Of a stretch of 64,000 bases of DNA, positions 18,481 through 26,820 are shown piece after piece; within the stretch, counting starts at the first letter, position 1, and every line of letters begins with the position of its first letter. The position numbers and the translations under genes were made by a program. The stretch is from Actinomadura luzonensis (GTDB lineage: Bacteria; Actinomycetota; Actinomycetes; Streptosporangiales; Streptosporangiaceae). The DNA lies in the NCBI RefSeq assembly GCF_022664455.2, contig NZ_JAKRKC020000002.1:806001-870000 (forward strand), written 5' to 3'. The notes under the pieces are model-generated. The model was not told where the DNA came from. It made no database searches and saw only the letters and a list, made by a program, of their open reading frames with translations.

Positions 18481-20064
18481 TCAGCGGGCGACGGCCTCCA
18501 GCAGGTGCACGTCGAGCGGCAGGCCGGCGCGGGAGGTGAGCGCGAACCCGGCGGCGGCCAGCAGCTCGCGGTACTCCTCCAGGGTGCGCTCGCGCCCGCC
18601 GGCGTTGTTGACCATCATGTGGACGTCCCACGCGGCGGCCAGCGACGGCTCCCCGGCCCGCTCGGGCAGCAGCCGCTCGACGACCGCGAGCCGCCCGCCC
18701 GGCCGGGTCGCCTCCCGGCAGCGGGCGAGGATGCGGGCGCAGGCGGCGTCGTCCCAGTCGTGCAGGACGCGCGAGAGCACGAGCAGGTCACCGCCCGGCA
18801 CCCGGGAGAACAGGTCGCCGCCCACCGCGCTGACCCGGCCGCCGTGCCGGGCCACCAGGGCGGGCCGCGCGGCCGCGACCGTCGCGGGCGTGTCGAACAG
18901 CACCCCCGTCACGTGGGGCGCGGCGTCCAGGAGGCGGCCGAGCAGCGCGCCGGTGCCGCCGCCGAGGTCGGTGACGGTGCCGACGCCGTCGAGGTCGAGC
19001 CGGTCGGCGACCGCGTCGAAGACGTCGCGGCACTGGTCGGACATGGCGAGCTGGAAGACCGCCGCGTCGCCGGGGCAGGCGTCGAGGTGCGCGAAGGGCG
19101 CGAGCCCGTAGGCCAGCTCGAACCCGCTCGGCGCGGCGCCGCGCACCGCGCCGGGCAGCTCGCCGAAGCTGCGGTAGAACAGCCCGCCGTACAGCAGTGC
19201 GACGCCGTGCAGCGAGGAGGGGGAGTCGCGGGCCAGCGTCGTGCCCAGCGGGGTCAGCGCGTACGCCTCGCCGGCGCGGCGCACGACGCCGAGCTGTTCG
19301 AGGTAGCGCAGCAGCCGGCCGAGCCGGTCGGCCGGGCAGGCGGTGGCGCGGGCCAGCTCGCCGAGGGTGCGGTCGCGGGCGTGCAGCAGGTCGGCGACGC
19401 CGAGCTCGGCGGCGGTCCGCAGCGCCTGGGTGGTCCACGCGCCGGTGAGCAGGCCGAGCATGTGCCGCCGCTCCTCGGGGGCGCCGAGGTGGCGGGCCAG
19501 CTCGGCGCGGGCCTGCCCGGCCGCGACGATCTCCAGCCGGTCGCCGCCCCGCCGCCGGAAGTAGAACACGCTGCGCCCGGAGGGGCCCTCGCCGGGGTTG
19601 AAGCCGCCGCCGTCGGGCAGGCAGCCGTCGGCGCGCAGCGCCTCCAGCACGCCGAGGGACGCGGCGGGCGCCTCGTACGCCAGGTGCGTCTCGCGTTCGT
19701 GCAGCCGCTCGTCGCCGGCCACCTCCGGCGGGCAGCCGGTCGCGAGGAACAGCTCCAGCGTCCGCCCGCCGCCGGCGTCGAGGTGGGCGATGGTGACCTC
19801 GGGGCCGGCGAGGCCGTAGCGCCGGGCCAGCCGCTCCTTGACGATCACGCTGGGCAGCCTCCTGACCACGGGCAGCCCGGCCAGCGCCGCCTCGGCCGAG
19901 CGCGGGAACACCAGCAGCCCCGCGTGGTCGAAGCGCAGCCCGTACGGCCCGTCGCCGCCGTCGCGCGCCACCTGGGCCATCCTGCCGAGCCGCGCGGCGT
20001 CGGCCTCATCCAGCGCGCCGGACGCGATCTCCGGCGACAGCACGTTCCCCTGATCCACCGGCAC
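18481..20064 (-). CDS. Glyoxalase-like domain fused to O-methyltransferase
   Basis: A 527-aa two-part protein. Residues 1 to about 190 resemble a VOC/glyoxalase-type domain (LRFDHAGLLVFPRSAEAALAG, THLAYEAPAASLGVLEALRADG, GRSVFYFRRRGGDRLEIV). From about 200 onward it is a plant-type/polyketide O-methyltransferase: a winged-helix dimerisation domain (LLTGAWTTQALRTAAELGVADLL) and a methyltransferase core with SAM motif DLGGGTG, the catalytic-His region SRVLHDWDD and a late MMVNNAGGRERT. It may methylate a natural product, with the front domain binding substrate. Codon use looks like the neighbours. It lies 3 kb from the lanthipeptide genes, but a link to them is only speculation. Confidence 0.8.
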   Translation of the reverse strand: MPVDQGNVLSPEIASGALDEADAARLGRMAQVARDGGDGPYGLRFDHAGLLVFPRSAEAALAGLPVVRRLPSVIVKERLARRYGLAGPEVTIAHLDAGGGRTLELFLATGCPPEVAGDERLHERETHLAYEAPAASLGVLEALRADGCLPDGGGFNPGEGPSGRSVFYFRRRGGDRLEIVAAGQARAELARHLGAPEERRHMLGLLTGAWTTQALRTAAELGVADLLHARDRTLGELARATACPADRLGRLLRYLEQLGVVRRAGEAYALTPLGTTLARDSPSSLHGVALLYGGLFYRSFGELPGAVRGAAPSGFELAYGLAPFAHLDACPGDAAVFQLAMSDQCRDVFDAVADRLDLDGVGTVTDLGGGTGALLGRLLDAAPHVTGVLFDTPATVAAARPALVARHGGRVSAVGGDLFSRVPGGDLLVLSRVLHDWDDAACARILARCREATRPGGRLAVVERLLPERAGEPSLAAAWDVHMMVNNAGGRERTLEEYRELLAAAGFALTSRAGLPLDVHLLEAVAR

Positions 20065-20109
20065 AGGCTAACAGCACTGCCCGTAGTCGATGGACCGCTC
20101 TGCGTAACG

Positions 20110-20904
20110 TCAGGGGCGGTGGACCCCGGGACGCGTCCCGGCCGGGGCGGGGGAGAAGAGAGGGGCGGGCAGCAGCTTGCCGAAGGGGACCGCGCGCAGG
20201 ACGCGCAGCCGCTCCCCGGCGGCCGGATGGCCGTGCTCGGCGGCCAGCCGGTAGTAGAAGCGGGCGATGACCAGCTTGGCCGGGCCCTCCTCCTCGTACG
20301 CCTGCCCGAGGGCGAAGGCCAGCTCCGCCGCCAGCTCGGCCGGGCGCGGGTGGGCCGCCAGCGCCTCGGCGTGCGGGTGGCGGTGACGGGCCGCGACGTG
20401 CAGCCAGTAGCCGGCGGCCGAGCGGTCGCCGGTGAGCAGGGCGATGATCGCCAGCCGGCAGGCGGCGTCAGGGTCGCCGTCGCCCGCCAGCCGCATCAGC
20501 CGGTCGACGGTCCTGGTGGTGCGCCGCTCGGCCTCGTCGGCGGGCGTCCTGAACAGGTCGTGTGAGCCGGTGACCCGCGGCCGGGCCGGCTGCTCGCTGC
20601 GGGCGGCGCGCCAGCGGGCCTGCCACTGCTCCACCGTGCCGAGGGCGTCCGTGGGCAGGCCGGTCAGCTCGGCGTGGCGGTGGCAGACCTTCACGAAGGA
20701 GGCGACCAGCCCCCAGTCGGGCAGGCGCTCCCGCTTGCCGGTGAGGATGTCGTTGACCGTGCTCGCCGGCAGCTCCTTGGGCACGCCCGGCGCGCGCGAC
20801 AACTGGTGCATCGTCGAGTAGCTCGGCTGGCCGGCGGCTTCCCGCAGCCCCACGAGCGCGGCTATGAAGGCGGGATGGGATCCGGCCCGGTAGGTGTCAG
20901 TCAT
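20110..20904 (-). CDS. HTH regulator with Sel1/TPR-like C-terminus
   Basis: A 264-aa protein. The N-terminus (FIAALVGLREAAGQPSYSTMHQLSRAP ... STVNDILTGKRERLPDWGLVASFVKVC) is the XRE-like HTH type found in many streptomycete regulators of unknown regulon. The C-terminal half has Ala-rich helices with paired repeats (GDGDPDAACRLAIIALLTGDRSAAGYWLHVAA, and AKLVIARFYYRLAAEHGHPAA) resembling Sel1/TPR. The start ATG at 20904 has AAGGACG upstream. It may regulate the lanthipeptide genes 0.8 kb away; there is no direct evidence. Confidence 0.75.
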   Translation of the reverse strand: MTDTYRAGSHPAFIAALVGLREAAGQPSYSTMHQLSRAPGVPKELPASTVNDILTGKRERLPDWGLVASFVKVCHRHAELTGLPTDALGTVEQWQARWRAARSEQPARPRVTGSHDLFRTPADEAERRTTRTVDRLMRLAGDGDPDAACRLAIIALLTGDRSAAGYWLHVAARHRHPHAEALAAHPRPAELAAELAFALGQAYEEEGPAKLVIARFYYRLAAEHGHPAAGERLRVLRAVPFGKLLPAPLFSPAPAGTRPGVHRP

Positions 20905-21250
20905 CGTCCTTGGTTGGATCGAATGGTCATGATGGCGGCCATATTTTCAGAGAATGTCTCGCGGTCGATGACACTTCGCGGATTCCATCTCGTCCGGTCG
21001 CCGTGGTCACGGGGCCTGTCAGACGTCGCAGGAGTCCCAGAGGCGTGCGACGCGCTTCCGCCCGGACGGATCCGGACGGAAGCGGAGGAAACCGGAGGAG
21101 ACCGGAGGAGACCGGAGGCCCACCCGCCGGGCGCGGGCGCTCCGGTGTCGTCCGGCCTCCTCCGAGCCCGGGCGGACCGGTGGCCGGCGGCCCGCGCGCG
21201 GCGGCAGCGTGGGGCGCGATCCACCGCCCCTCCCGGAAGGCCGCCGCCCC
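20905..21250. other. Intergenic region with short GGAGGAGACC repeats
   Basis: No gene is supported here. The left part is the AT-richer promoter side of the minus-strand HTH gene (around 20930-20990). Around 21080-21118 there is a run of imperfect 10-bp repeats of the form GGAGGAGACC. The right end supplies a GGAAGG Shine-Dalgarno for the small gene at 21251. Confidence 0.5.
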
Positions 21251-21442
21251 ATGCCGCTGCTCACGGCCCGCCCGTCCAGCATGGCCTACCGCTCTGACGC
21301 GCCCTGCCCGGCCGACGAGCACCTGCTGGTCACGCTCGTGACGACGTGGGTGCTGGCGACGGGACGCCGGCCGCCCGCCGCCCGCCCGGGCGACCTCACG
21401 GCCGAGGAGCTGATCGAGTTCTGGGCGGACGACCGTCTGTGA
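21251..21442 (+). CDS. Small acidic protein of unknown function
   Basis: A 63-aa reading frame from the ATG at 21251 (GGAAGG upstream), or 53 aa from the ATG at 21281. The sequence has a Cys (DAPCPADEHLLVTLVTTWVLATG), an amphipathic helix and an acidic end (LTAEELIEFWADDRL). Third-base GC is high and the next small gene follows 20 bases later with its own ribosome site, so I think it is real. I do not recognise the family. It lies beside, but convergent to, the lanthipeptide operon. Confidence 0.55.
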   Translation: MPLLTARPSSMAYRSDAPCPADEHLLVTLVTTWVLATGRRPPAARPGDLTAEELIEFWADDRL

Positions 21443-21462
21443 AGCATCGAGAAAGAGGACCC

Positions 21463-21645
21463 ATGTTCACCACCCGGCAGTTGCTCACGCTCACCATGGC
21501 GCTCACCGTCGCCGCCATCACCTGCGCGCTCGTGCTGGCCGGCGGCGTCGCGTGGCCGGGCGCCCTGCTCAGCGGCGGGGGCGCGGGCGGGGCGACGCTC
21601 GCCGCCCTGCCGAGGCTGCTGACCAGGCGCGACCCCCACCCCTGA
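21463..21645 (+). CDS. Small two-helix membrane protein
   Basis: A 60-aa protein starting at an ATG with GAAAGAGGA upstream. It is almost entirely two hydrophobic helices (LTLTMALTVAAITCALVLA and WPGALLSGGGAGGATLAAL), then a basic tail LLTRRDPHP. It follows the 63-aa gene by 20 bases and ends 14 bases before the convergent lanT stop. It might be an immunity or anchoring peptide for the lanthipeptide cluster; that is speculation from position and size. Confidence 0.6.
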   Translation: MFTTRQLLTLTMALTVAAITCALVLAGGVAWPGALLSGGGAGGATLAALPRLLTRRDPHP

Positions 21646-21659
21646 CCGGCCGGCGAGGG

Positions 21660-23510
21660 TCAGGCGGGGGCGTACATGCGGGCCTGGAGCCCGTACAGCT
21701 CGGCGTACCGGCCGCCGGCGGCGATCAGCTCGTCGTGGCTGCCGTGCTCGGCCACCACGCCCTCGTGCAGCAGGTAGATGTGGTCGGCGTTCCTGGCGCT
21801 GGCCAGCCGGTGCGTGATCAGCACGACGACGCGGCCGGCGGCGAGCCCGCGCAGCGACTCGTACAGGGCGAACTCGGCGCGCGGGTCCAGCGGCGCGGCC
21901 GGCTCGTCCCAGACGATCAGAGGGGTGTCGCGGAACAGGCCGCGGGCGATGGCCAGGCGCTGCCACTGCCCGCCCGACAGCTCGTGCCCGCCGTGGAACG
22001 CCTTCGACAGCAGCGTCTCCCAGCCCGACGGCAGCCCGGCCACCACCGCGTCCGCCCCCGACAGCCGGGCGGCGGCCTCGAGCGCCAGGTCGCCGGGGTC
22101 GGGCCGGTCGTGCCGCCCGGCCCGCACGTTGACCCGGGCGGTGTGCGGCCAGCGGACCGGGGCCTGCGGCACGAGGGTGATCCGGTCGGCGACGTCGCGC
22201 GGGTCCAGCTCGGCGAGGTCCACGCCGTCCCAGCGGACCGAGCCCCGGCCGGGCGCGTACAGCCCGGCGAGGATCTTGGCGAGGGTGGACTTGCCCGAGC
22301 CGTTCTCGCCGACCAGCGCGACCGTCCGGCCCGCCCGCGCCGTCAGCGACACCCCGCGCAGCGCGGGCCGGTCGCCGCCCGGGTAGCGGAAGCACACGTC
22401 CCGCACCTCGACCAGCTCCGGCCGGGCGGGCGCCGGACGGGTGCCGCCGGCGGCCGTCCTGGTCCGGGACTCGGCCACGAACCGCTGGTAGTCGCGGACG
22501 TACAGGCCCTGCTCCAGGAGCTGGTTGGCGGCGAGGACGAGCCTGCTCAGCGACGCCGAGCCGGTGCGCACGGCCATCACCGCCGCCCCGGCCACCGCCA
22601 GCGGGATCCAGCCCGCCTGCAGCAGCCCGCCGAGCGCGGCGAACGTCAGGCCGGTGCCGAGGCCGCTCAGCGCCCGGCCGGCCGCCCGCACCCGCACCTG
22701 CGCGACCGCCACCCCCACCTCCTGGTCGCGCAGCGCGTCGGCCACCGCCCCGTACTCGCGCAGCAGGAACCCCTCCGCCTGGCAGGCCCGGATCTCGGCG
22801 GCCGGCTCGCGCCCCATCGCCAGGTCCGTCAGCATGCGCACCCGCCGGTTCAGCGTGACGGTCCTGGTCATGAACCGGTACGCCAGCCGCGTGGAGCGCT
22901 GCACCGACCAGCCGCTCGGCAGCACCACGACCAGCAGCACCGCCAGCAGCGCCGGATGCAGCACGGCCACGGCGACCAGCGCCGCCCCGACCGCGAGCGC
23001 CGCGCTGACCAGCTCGACCGCGTTGTCCACGGCCCGGCCCAGGTGGAACAGGGCGCGGTCGCGGGCCCGCTGCATCCGGTCGAAGAAGTCGGGGTCGTCG
23101 AAGGCGGCCAGCTCCACCCGCAGGGCCGCGGCGAACAGCTCGCCCTCCGCGACCCGCCGCACCGCGGGCGGCACCCGGGCGTGCGCCGCGGCGGTGGCCG
23201 CCCCCACCGCGCCGCGCAGCGCGTACGCGCCCGCCACCAGCCCCATCGCGGGCAGCGCCGTCACCAGGTCGGCGCTCAGCAGCCGCTCCAGCGCGCCCGC
23301 CGTGGCCAGCAGCCCGCACGCGGTGGCGGCGGCCGAGACGACCTCCAGCGCGAGCACCAGCGCGGCGTGCCGGGGCGAGGCGCGCGCGACGACCGCGAGC
23401 ACCGCCCCGGCCGTCGCGGGCAGGCGGCCGATCATCCGCCGCAGCCCGAGGTCGGTCTCGGGCTCGTCGAGCCGCCAGTACGGCCGGACCAGCTCCCCGT
23501 CCGCCGTCAC
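21660..23510 (-). CDS. LanT-like ABC transporter (fused permease/ATPase, no peptidase)
   Basis: A 616-aa half-transporter. The N-terminal half has six membrane helices (LALEVVSAAATACGLLATAGAL, then several more); the C-terminal half has Walker A GENGSGKST, signature LSGGQWQR and Walker B PLIVWDEPAAPLDP. The C39 peptidase domain that trims leaders in many LanT proteins is missing, so leader removal needs another protease. The GTG at 23510 overlaps the lanM stop (GTGA), so the genes are translationally coupled. It probably exports the modified lanthipeptide. Confidence 0.87.
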   Translation of the reverse strand: MTADGELVRPYWRLDEPETDLGLRRMIGRLPATAGAVLAVVARASPRHAALVLALEVVSAAATACGLLATAGALERLLSADLVTALPAMGLVAGAYALRGAVGAATAAAHARVPPAVRRVAEGELFAAALRVELAAFDDPDFFDRMQRARDRALFHLGRAVDNAVELVSAALAVGAALVAVAVLHPALLAVLLVVVLPSGWSVQRSTRLAYRFMTRTVTLNRRVRMLTDLAMGREPAAEIRACQAEGFLLREYGAVADALRDQEVGVAVAQVRVRAAGRALSGLGTGLTFAALGGLLQAGWIPLAVAGAAVMAVRTGSASLSRLVLAANQLLEQGLYVRDYQRFVAESRTRTAAGGTRPAPARPELVEVRDVCFRYPGGDRPALRGVSLTARAGRTVALVGENGSGKSTLAKILAGLYAPGRGSVRWDGVDLAELDPRDVADRITLVPQAPVRWPHTARVNVRAGRHDRPDPGDLALEAAARLSGADAVVAGLPSGWETLLSKAFHGGHELSGGQWQRLAIARGLFRDTPLIVWDEPAAPLDPRAEFALYESLRGLAAGRVVVLITHRLASARNADHIYLLHEGVVAEHGSHDELIAAGGRYAELYGLQARMYAPA

Positions 23511-26470
23511 CGCCGCCCCCCGCCCACCCGCTCACCCGGGACCGGCCGGGCGCCGTCCAGCAGGGAGCCGGACGGCAGGTCCGGGTCCGGGAGCAGCACC
23601 GACGGCAGGGGGCAGCCCGGGTGCATGCGCAGGAGCTGGTAGGCCACCCCGCCGAGCCCGGGCAGCAGCCCCGGGCAGAACGCCTCCCTGGCGAACCCGC
23701 TGACCGGCCCGTGCTCCTCCAGGCTGCCGAGCGTGTGCGCGTCCAGGATGTCGCGGGTCATGCCCGGCTCGGCGACGCCCGCCGCGAGCGCCAGGTCGAT
23801 CACCTCCCACGCGCCGAGGTCGCCGTGGCACAACGTGTGGTTCCAGCCCATGCCGCCCGCCTTGGCGGCGGCCGCCGCGCGGCGCAGCACGTCGAGCCAC
23901 CGCTCCGGGTCGCCGCCGTGCCGCAGCCGGTCGGCCGCGACGACGCCGATCCCGGCCGCGCCGTGGCACCACGCCGCCGCCGTGATGTCCGGCTGGCGCA
24001 GGTCGCGCCAGCTCCCGGCGGAGGGCACGTACAGGGTCTCCTCGTAGGCGAAGGCGGCCTCGGCGACCTCGGTGAAGTCGCGGTCGCCGGTGGCCGCGCC
24101 GAGCCGGGCGAGCGCCCAGCCGATGCCGGTCGCGCCGTGCGCCACGCCGCCCAGCCCGCTGGGGAAGAACTCGCTGTCCCACCAGGCGGTGCCGTCCCGC
24201 AGCCGGGCCGCCGCCACGAGCCGCCGCCCGATCCGCACCGCCAGGCCGGCGGCCGCCGGGTCGTCCAGCGCGAGCAGCGGCACCACCATCCCGGACAGGC
24301 CGCTCACCAGGTCGAGCGCCTGCTCGTCCGGGACGAGCTCGTCCGGGACGAGCTTGGCGGCGCGCTCGCGGGCCTCCTCGTCGCCGACGACGCCGAGCCG
24401 CCGCAGCAGCCGCCAGCCCCACACGCGCGAGCCCAGCCCCAGGTAGCCGCCGGCGGGCGGGGGCCGCCGCCGCGTGGTCAGCTCGACGGTCGCCTGGTCC
24501 TCGGCCTTCCTCATCGTCCGCAGCACGTCGGCCAGCAGCGACGGCACGCCCGGCACCGGGTCGGCGCGGCCGTGCCCGGTCTCGTGCTCGTACGCCGCCA
24601 GCAGCACCGCCACGCCGGTGAGCCCGCCGTACAGGTCGGGCCCGAGCGGCAGCACGGCCCAGCCGGTCGGGTTGAGCACCGGCGCGATCCACGTCGCCGT
24701 GCCGTCCTCGGCCCGGATCGCGGACGCCACCAGGTCGCCGACGATCTTCGCGGCGACCGCGCGGCGGCGCCGGTCCAGCCGGGTCAGGTCGCGGCCGGAG
24801 GGCAGCAGCGCGCGGTGGTCGGGCAGCCAGCCCTCGTTCAGGTACGCGCTGACCAGCGTCGACTGGATCACCCGCCGGTCCAGCCCCAGGTCGGCGCTCC
24901 GCCAGCGGCCCAGCGCCGCCGCGACGAGGTCCTGCTCCGGCCCCCAGGAGGTGCCGCGCGGCCCGGTCAGCCGCCCCACCCGCGGCGTCGTGCTGAAGAA
25001 CGGCACGTCGCTGTCGAGCAGCTCGGCGACCTCGGCCTCGATGACGGCGGGGTCGTCGGGGCGGCCGGGCAGGTTCCGCGACTGCCGGGTCAGCAGGCTC
25101 ACGGCCTTGGCGCGGGCGGCCGGCTCGTCGTGCAGCGCGTGCGGGTGCCACAACATGCGGGCCAGCTCCGCGTACGTCTCGGTGGACCTGGCCACCACCC
25201 GGACGGGCAGGCCGGCGAACCCGGCCAGCAGCGGCTCCAGCTCGCCCCGCCGGTCCAGGTCGCGCAGCCGGTCGCTCAGCTCGGTGAACCCGGCCACGAT
25301 CCGGTCCCAGTACGCGCCCAGCACCGGATCAGGGCTCGGATGGTTGACCGCGGCCCGGATCGGCGTCTCGGCCTGGCCGATGCGCGCCTCGTCGGTGCCG
25401 GCGTCCAGGATGACGGGCAGCTTCGGCGCCGGCTGCTGGCCGGGCAGCGCGCCGATGGCCGACATGTCCACGCCGCGCCAGCCGAGCGCCAGCCCGCGGC
25501 CCGGCAGCAGGCCGGTGCCCAGCACCGAGCCGCCCACCAGCCGCGACGCGCGGTCCACCGCCAGCCCGTACGCCGAGTCGGGCATGGGCGGCTGCGGGGT
25601 GAACAACGTCTCGCAGTCCACCACCGTCGGGACGGGGCCGCACGCGATGACGTTCTCGGCGTGCAGGTCGCTGCCGCCGATCAGGCGCATGACCGCCAGC
25701 CAGTGGCCGAGGTTGCGGTAGAAGGCGCGCAGCTCCTCCTCGCCGGCGCAGTAGCGGTGGGCGACGTGCTCGGCCCAGCCGTACCCGTCGCCGGTCACCA
25801 CCCGGGGCACGCTGATCCGCCAGGGGTCGTCCCCGAGCACGGCGGCGAGGAACCGGGACAGGGCCACGTCCACGGCCATCGAGCGCGGCTTGTAGACCAG
25901 CAGCCCGCCGGAGAGGCGCAGCACGGCGACGGTCCGCCCGCCGCGGTGGCTGTCGCCCGCCCCGAACGCGACACCCCGCAGCTCACCGGCCCGCAGCTCA
26001 CCGGCCCGCAGCTCGCCGCCCTGCTCACCGCCCTGCTCGCCGACCCGCTCGCCGCTCGTCAGGGCGCCGAGCTTGTCGCGGTCGGCGGCGAAGCGCCTGG
26101 CCAGCTCCAGCGCCGCCGCGCACCGGTTGCCGACCACCCGGTCCAGCCGGGGGCGCAGCGTCGGGTAGTGCCCGGCCAGCCCGTCCCAGAACTCGGGCGT
26201 GGCCGCGCCCTCCTCCCATTCCCGCCACCGGGCCCGCGCGTCGGCGCCGGTGAGCCTGCCGCTGATCCGGGCCGCGTTCAGCTCCAGGAGCAGGACGCGG
26301 TTGGTGCGCAGGCGGGCCGCGTGCAGCGCGGACGCCTCCGCCGCGGAGCGCAGCACCAGCCGCTCCGCCTCCGTCAGGCCGTCGACGGCGTCGAGCTGGG
26401 CCGCGAGCCCGGCCAGGGCCGGTTCGAGCAGGCAGCCCAGCACGACGTCGCTCACCGCGTTGGCGTGCAT
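23507..26470 (-). CDS. lanM: Class II lanthipeptide synthetase LanM
   Basis: A 987-aa bifunctional enzyme. The dehydratase part has the kinase-like residues: VYKPRSM (K194, R196), GGSDLHAENV (D268, H270, N273) and VVDCETLF (D285, E287). The LanC-like cyclase has the zinc ligands: AWCHGAAGIG (Cys835) and NHTLCHGD (Cys881-His882). It phosphorylates and eliminates Ser/Thr in the precursor, then closes thioether rings with Cys. The start is 4 bases after the precursor stop. Two small in-frame expansions are odd: GEQGGEQGGELRAGELRAGELRG near 144-166, and VPDELVPDEQ further on, each from 15-bp repeats. Confidence 0.94.
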   Translation of the reverse strand: MHANAVSDVVLGCLLEPALAGLAAQLDAVDGLTEAERLVLRSAAEASALHAARLRTNRVLLLELNAARISGRLTGADARARWREWEEGAATPEFWDGLAGHYPTLRPRLDRVVGNRCAAALELARRFAADRDKLGALTSGERVGEQGGEQGGELRAGELRAGELRGVAFGAGDSHRGGRTVAVLRLSGGLLVYKPRSMAVDVALSRFLAAVLGDDPWRISVPRVVTGDGYGWAEHVAHRYCAGEEELRAFYRNLGHWLAVMRLIGGSDLHAENVIACGPVPTVVDCETLFTPQPPMPDSAYGLAVDRASRLVGGSVLGTGLLPGRGLALGWRGVDMSAIGALPGQQPAPKLPVILDAGTDEARIGQAETPIRAAVNHPSPDPVLGAYWDRIVAGFTELSDRLRDLDRRGELEPLLAGFAGLPVRVVARSTETYAELARMLWHPHALHDEPAARAKAVSLLTRQSRNLPGRPDDPAVIEAEVAELLDSDVPFFSTTPRVGRLTGPRGTSWGPEQDLVAAALGRWRSADLGLDRRVIQSTLVSAYLNEGWLPDHRALLPSGRDLTRLDRRRRAVAAKIVGDLVASAIRAEDGTATWIAPVLNPTGWAVLPLGPDLYGGLTGVAVLLAAYEHETGHGRADPVPGVPSLLADVLRTMRKAEDQATVELTTRRRPPPAGGYLGLGSRVWGWRLLRRLGVVGDEEARERAAKLVPDELVPDEQALDLVSGLSGMVVPLLALDDPAAAGLAVRIGRRLVAAARLRDGTAWWDSEFFPSGLGGVAHGATGIGWALARLGAATGDRDFTEVAEAAFAYEETLYVPSAGSWRDLRQPDITAAAWCHGAAGIGVVAADRLRHGGDPERWLDVLRRAAAAAKAGGMGWNHTLCHGDLGAWEVIDLALAAGVAEPGMTRDILDAHTLGSLEEHGPVSGFAREAFCPGLLPGLGGVAYQLLRMHPGCPLPSVLLPDPDLPSGSLLDGARPVPGERVGGGRR
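25977..26050 (-). repeat. 15-bp tandem repeats inside lanM
   Basis: On the plus strand CGCAGCTCACCGGCC is repeated at 25977 and 25992, with a degenerate third copy at 26007, followed by two 12-bp units. They encode GELRAGELRA and GEQGGEQ in a loop before the first dehydratase motif. A second, two-unit 15-bp repeat lies near 24325-24355 in the same gene. Confidence 0.75.
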
Positions 26471-26474
26471 CTGG

Positions 26475-26723
26475 TCAGCAGCACTCGAGCCCGGCCGACC
26501 AGGTGCAGGCTGTGCCGCAGTGCCCCGACTCCGGGGGCGGCGGGCAGCCGACCCCGGTGCAGCCGGAGGCGGCGAAGATGGACTCCATCGTGATGTCGGC
26601 CTCGGCGTACTCGCCGCCGGCGAACAGCGGGCCGGCCGGGTTGTCCCAGCCGTCCACGGTGTCGGCGCCGCTGCGCCAGCCGGCCACGATGCGTTCGGCG
26701 AGTTCGGCGGTCATCCTGGACAT
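26475..26723 (-). CDS. lanA: Class II lanthipeptide precursor
   Basis: An 82-aa precursor starting at the ATG with GAGGAGGGG upstream. The first 52 residues are a leader-like helix-rich acidic stretch (MTAELAERIVAGW ... YAEADITMESIF). The C-terminus is the likely core, rich in Cys: Cys55, 60, 69, 73, 81 and 82, with Ser/Thr at 53, 56, 66, 71, 74 and 76. That makes six Cys for six dehydratable residues. A PPPP run and an adjacent terminal Cys pair are unusual. There is no Gly-Gly cleavage motif. It is followed after 4 bases by lanM. The leader/core border is uncertain; AAS-GC near residue 52 is my guess. Confidence 0.85.
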   Translation of the reverse strand: MSRMTAELAERIVAGWRSGADTVDGWDNPAGPLFAGGEYAEADITMESIFAASGCTGVGCPPPPESGHCGTACTWSAGLECC

Positions 26724-26771
26724 GACGTCATCCCCTCCTCGAAAGGGTTTGGGTTGGACGTCCGGATTGTG

Positions 26772-26797
26772 GCAACCGCCGTTGCGCAATCCGTTGC
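26772..26797. promoter_or_regulatory. GCAAC/GTTGC dyad upstream of the lanthipeptide operon
   Basis: GCAAC-CGCC-GTTGC at 26772-26785 is a short perfect dyad, and a third GTTGC follows at 26793-26797. It lies about 50-75 bases upstream of the precursor start and before the recQ stop region, so it is placed like an operator of the lanA promoter. Weak evidence, by eye. Confidence 0.35.
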
Positions 26798-26820
26798 AGC
26801 CGGGACGGCCGCCCGCGCCC

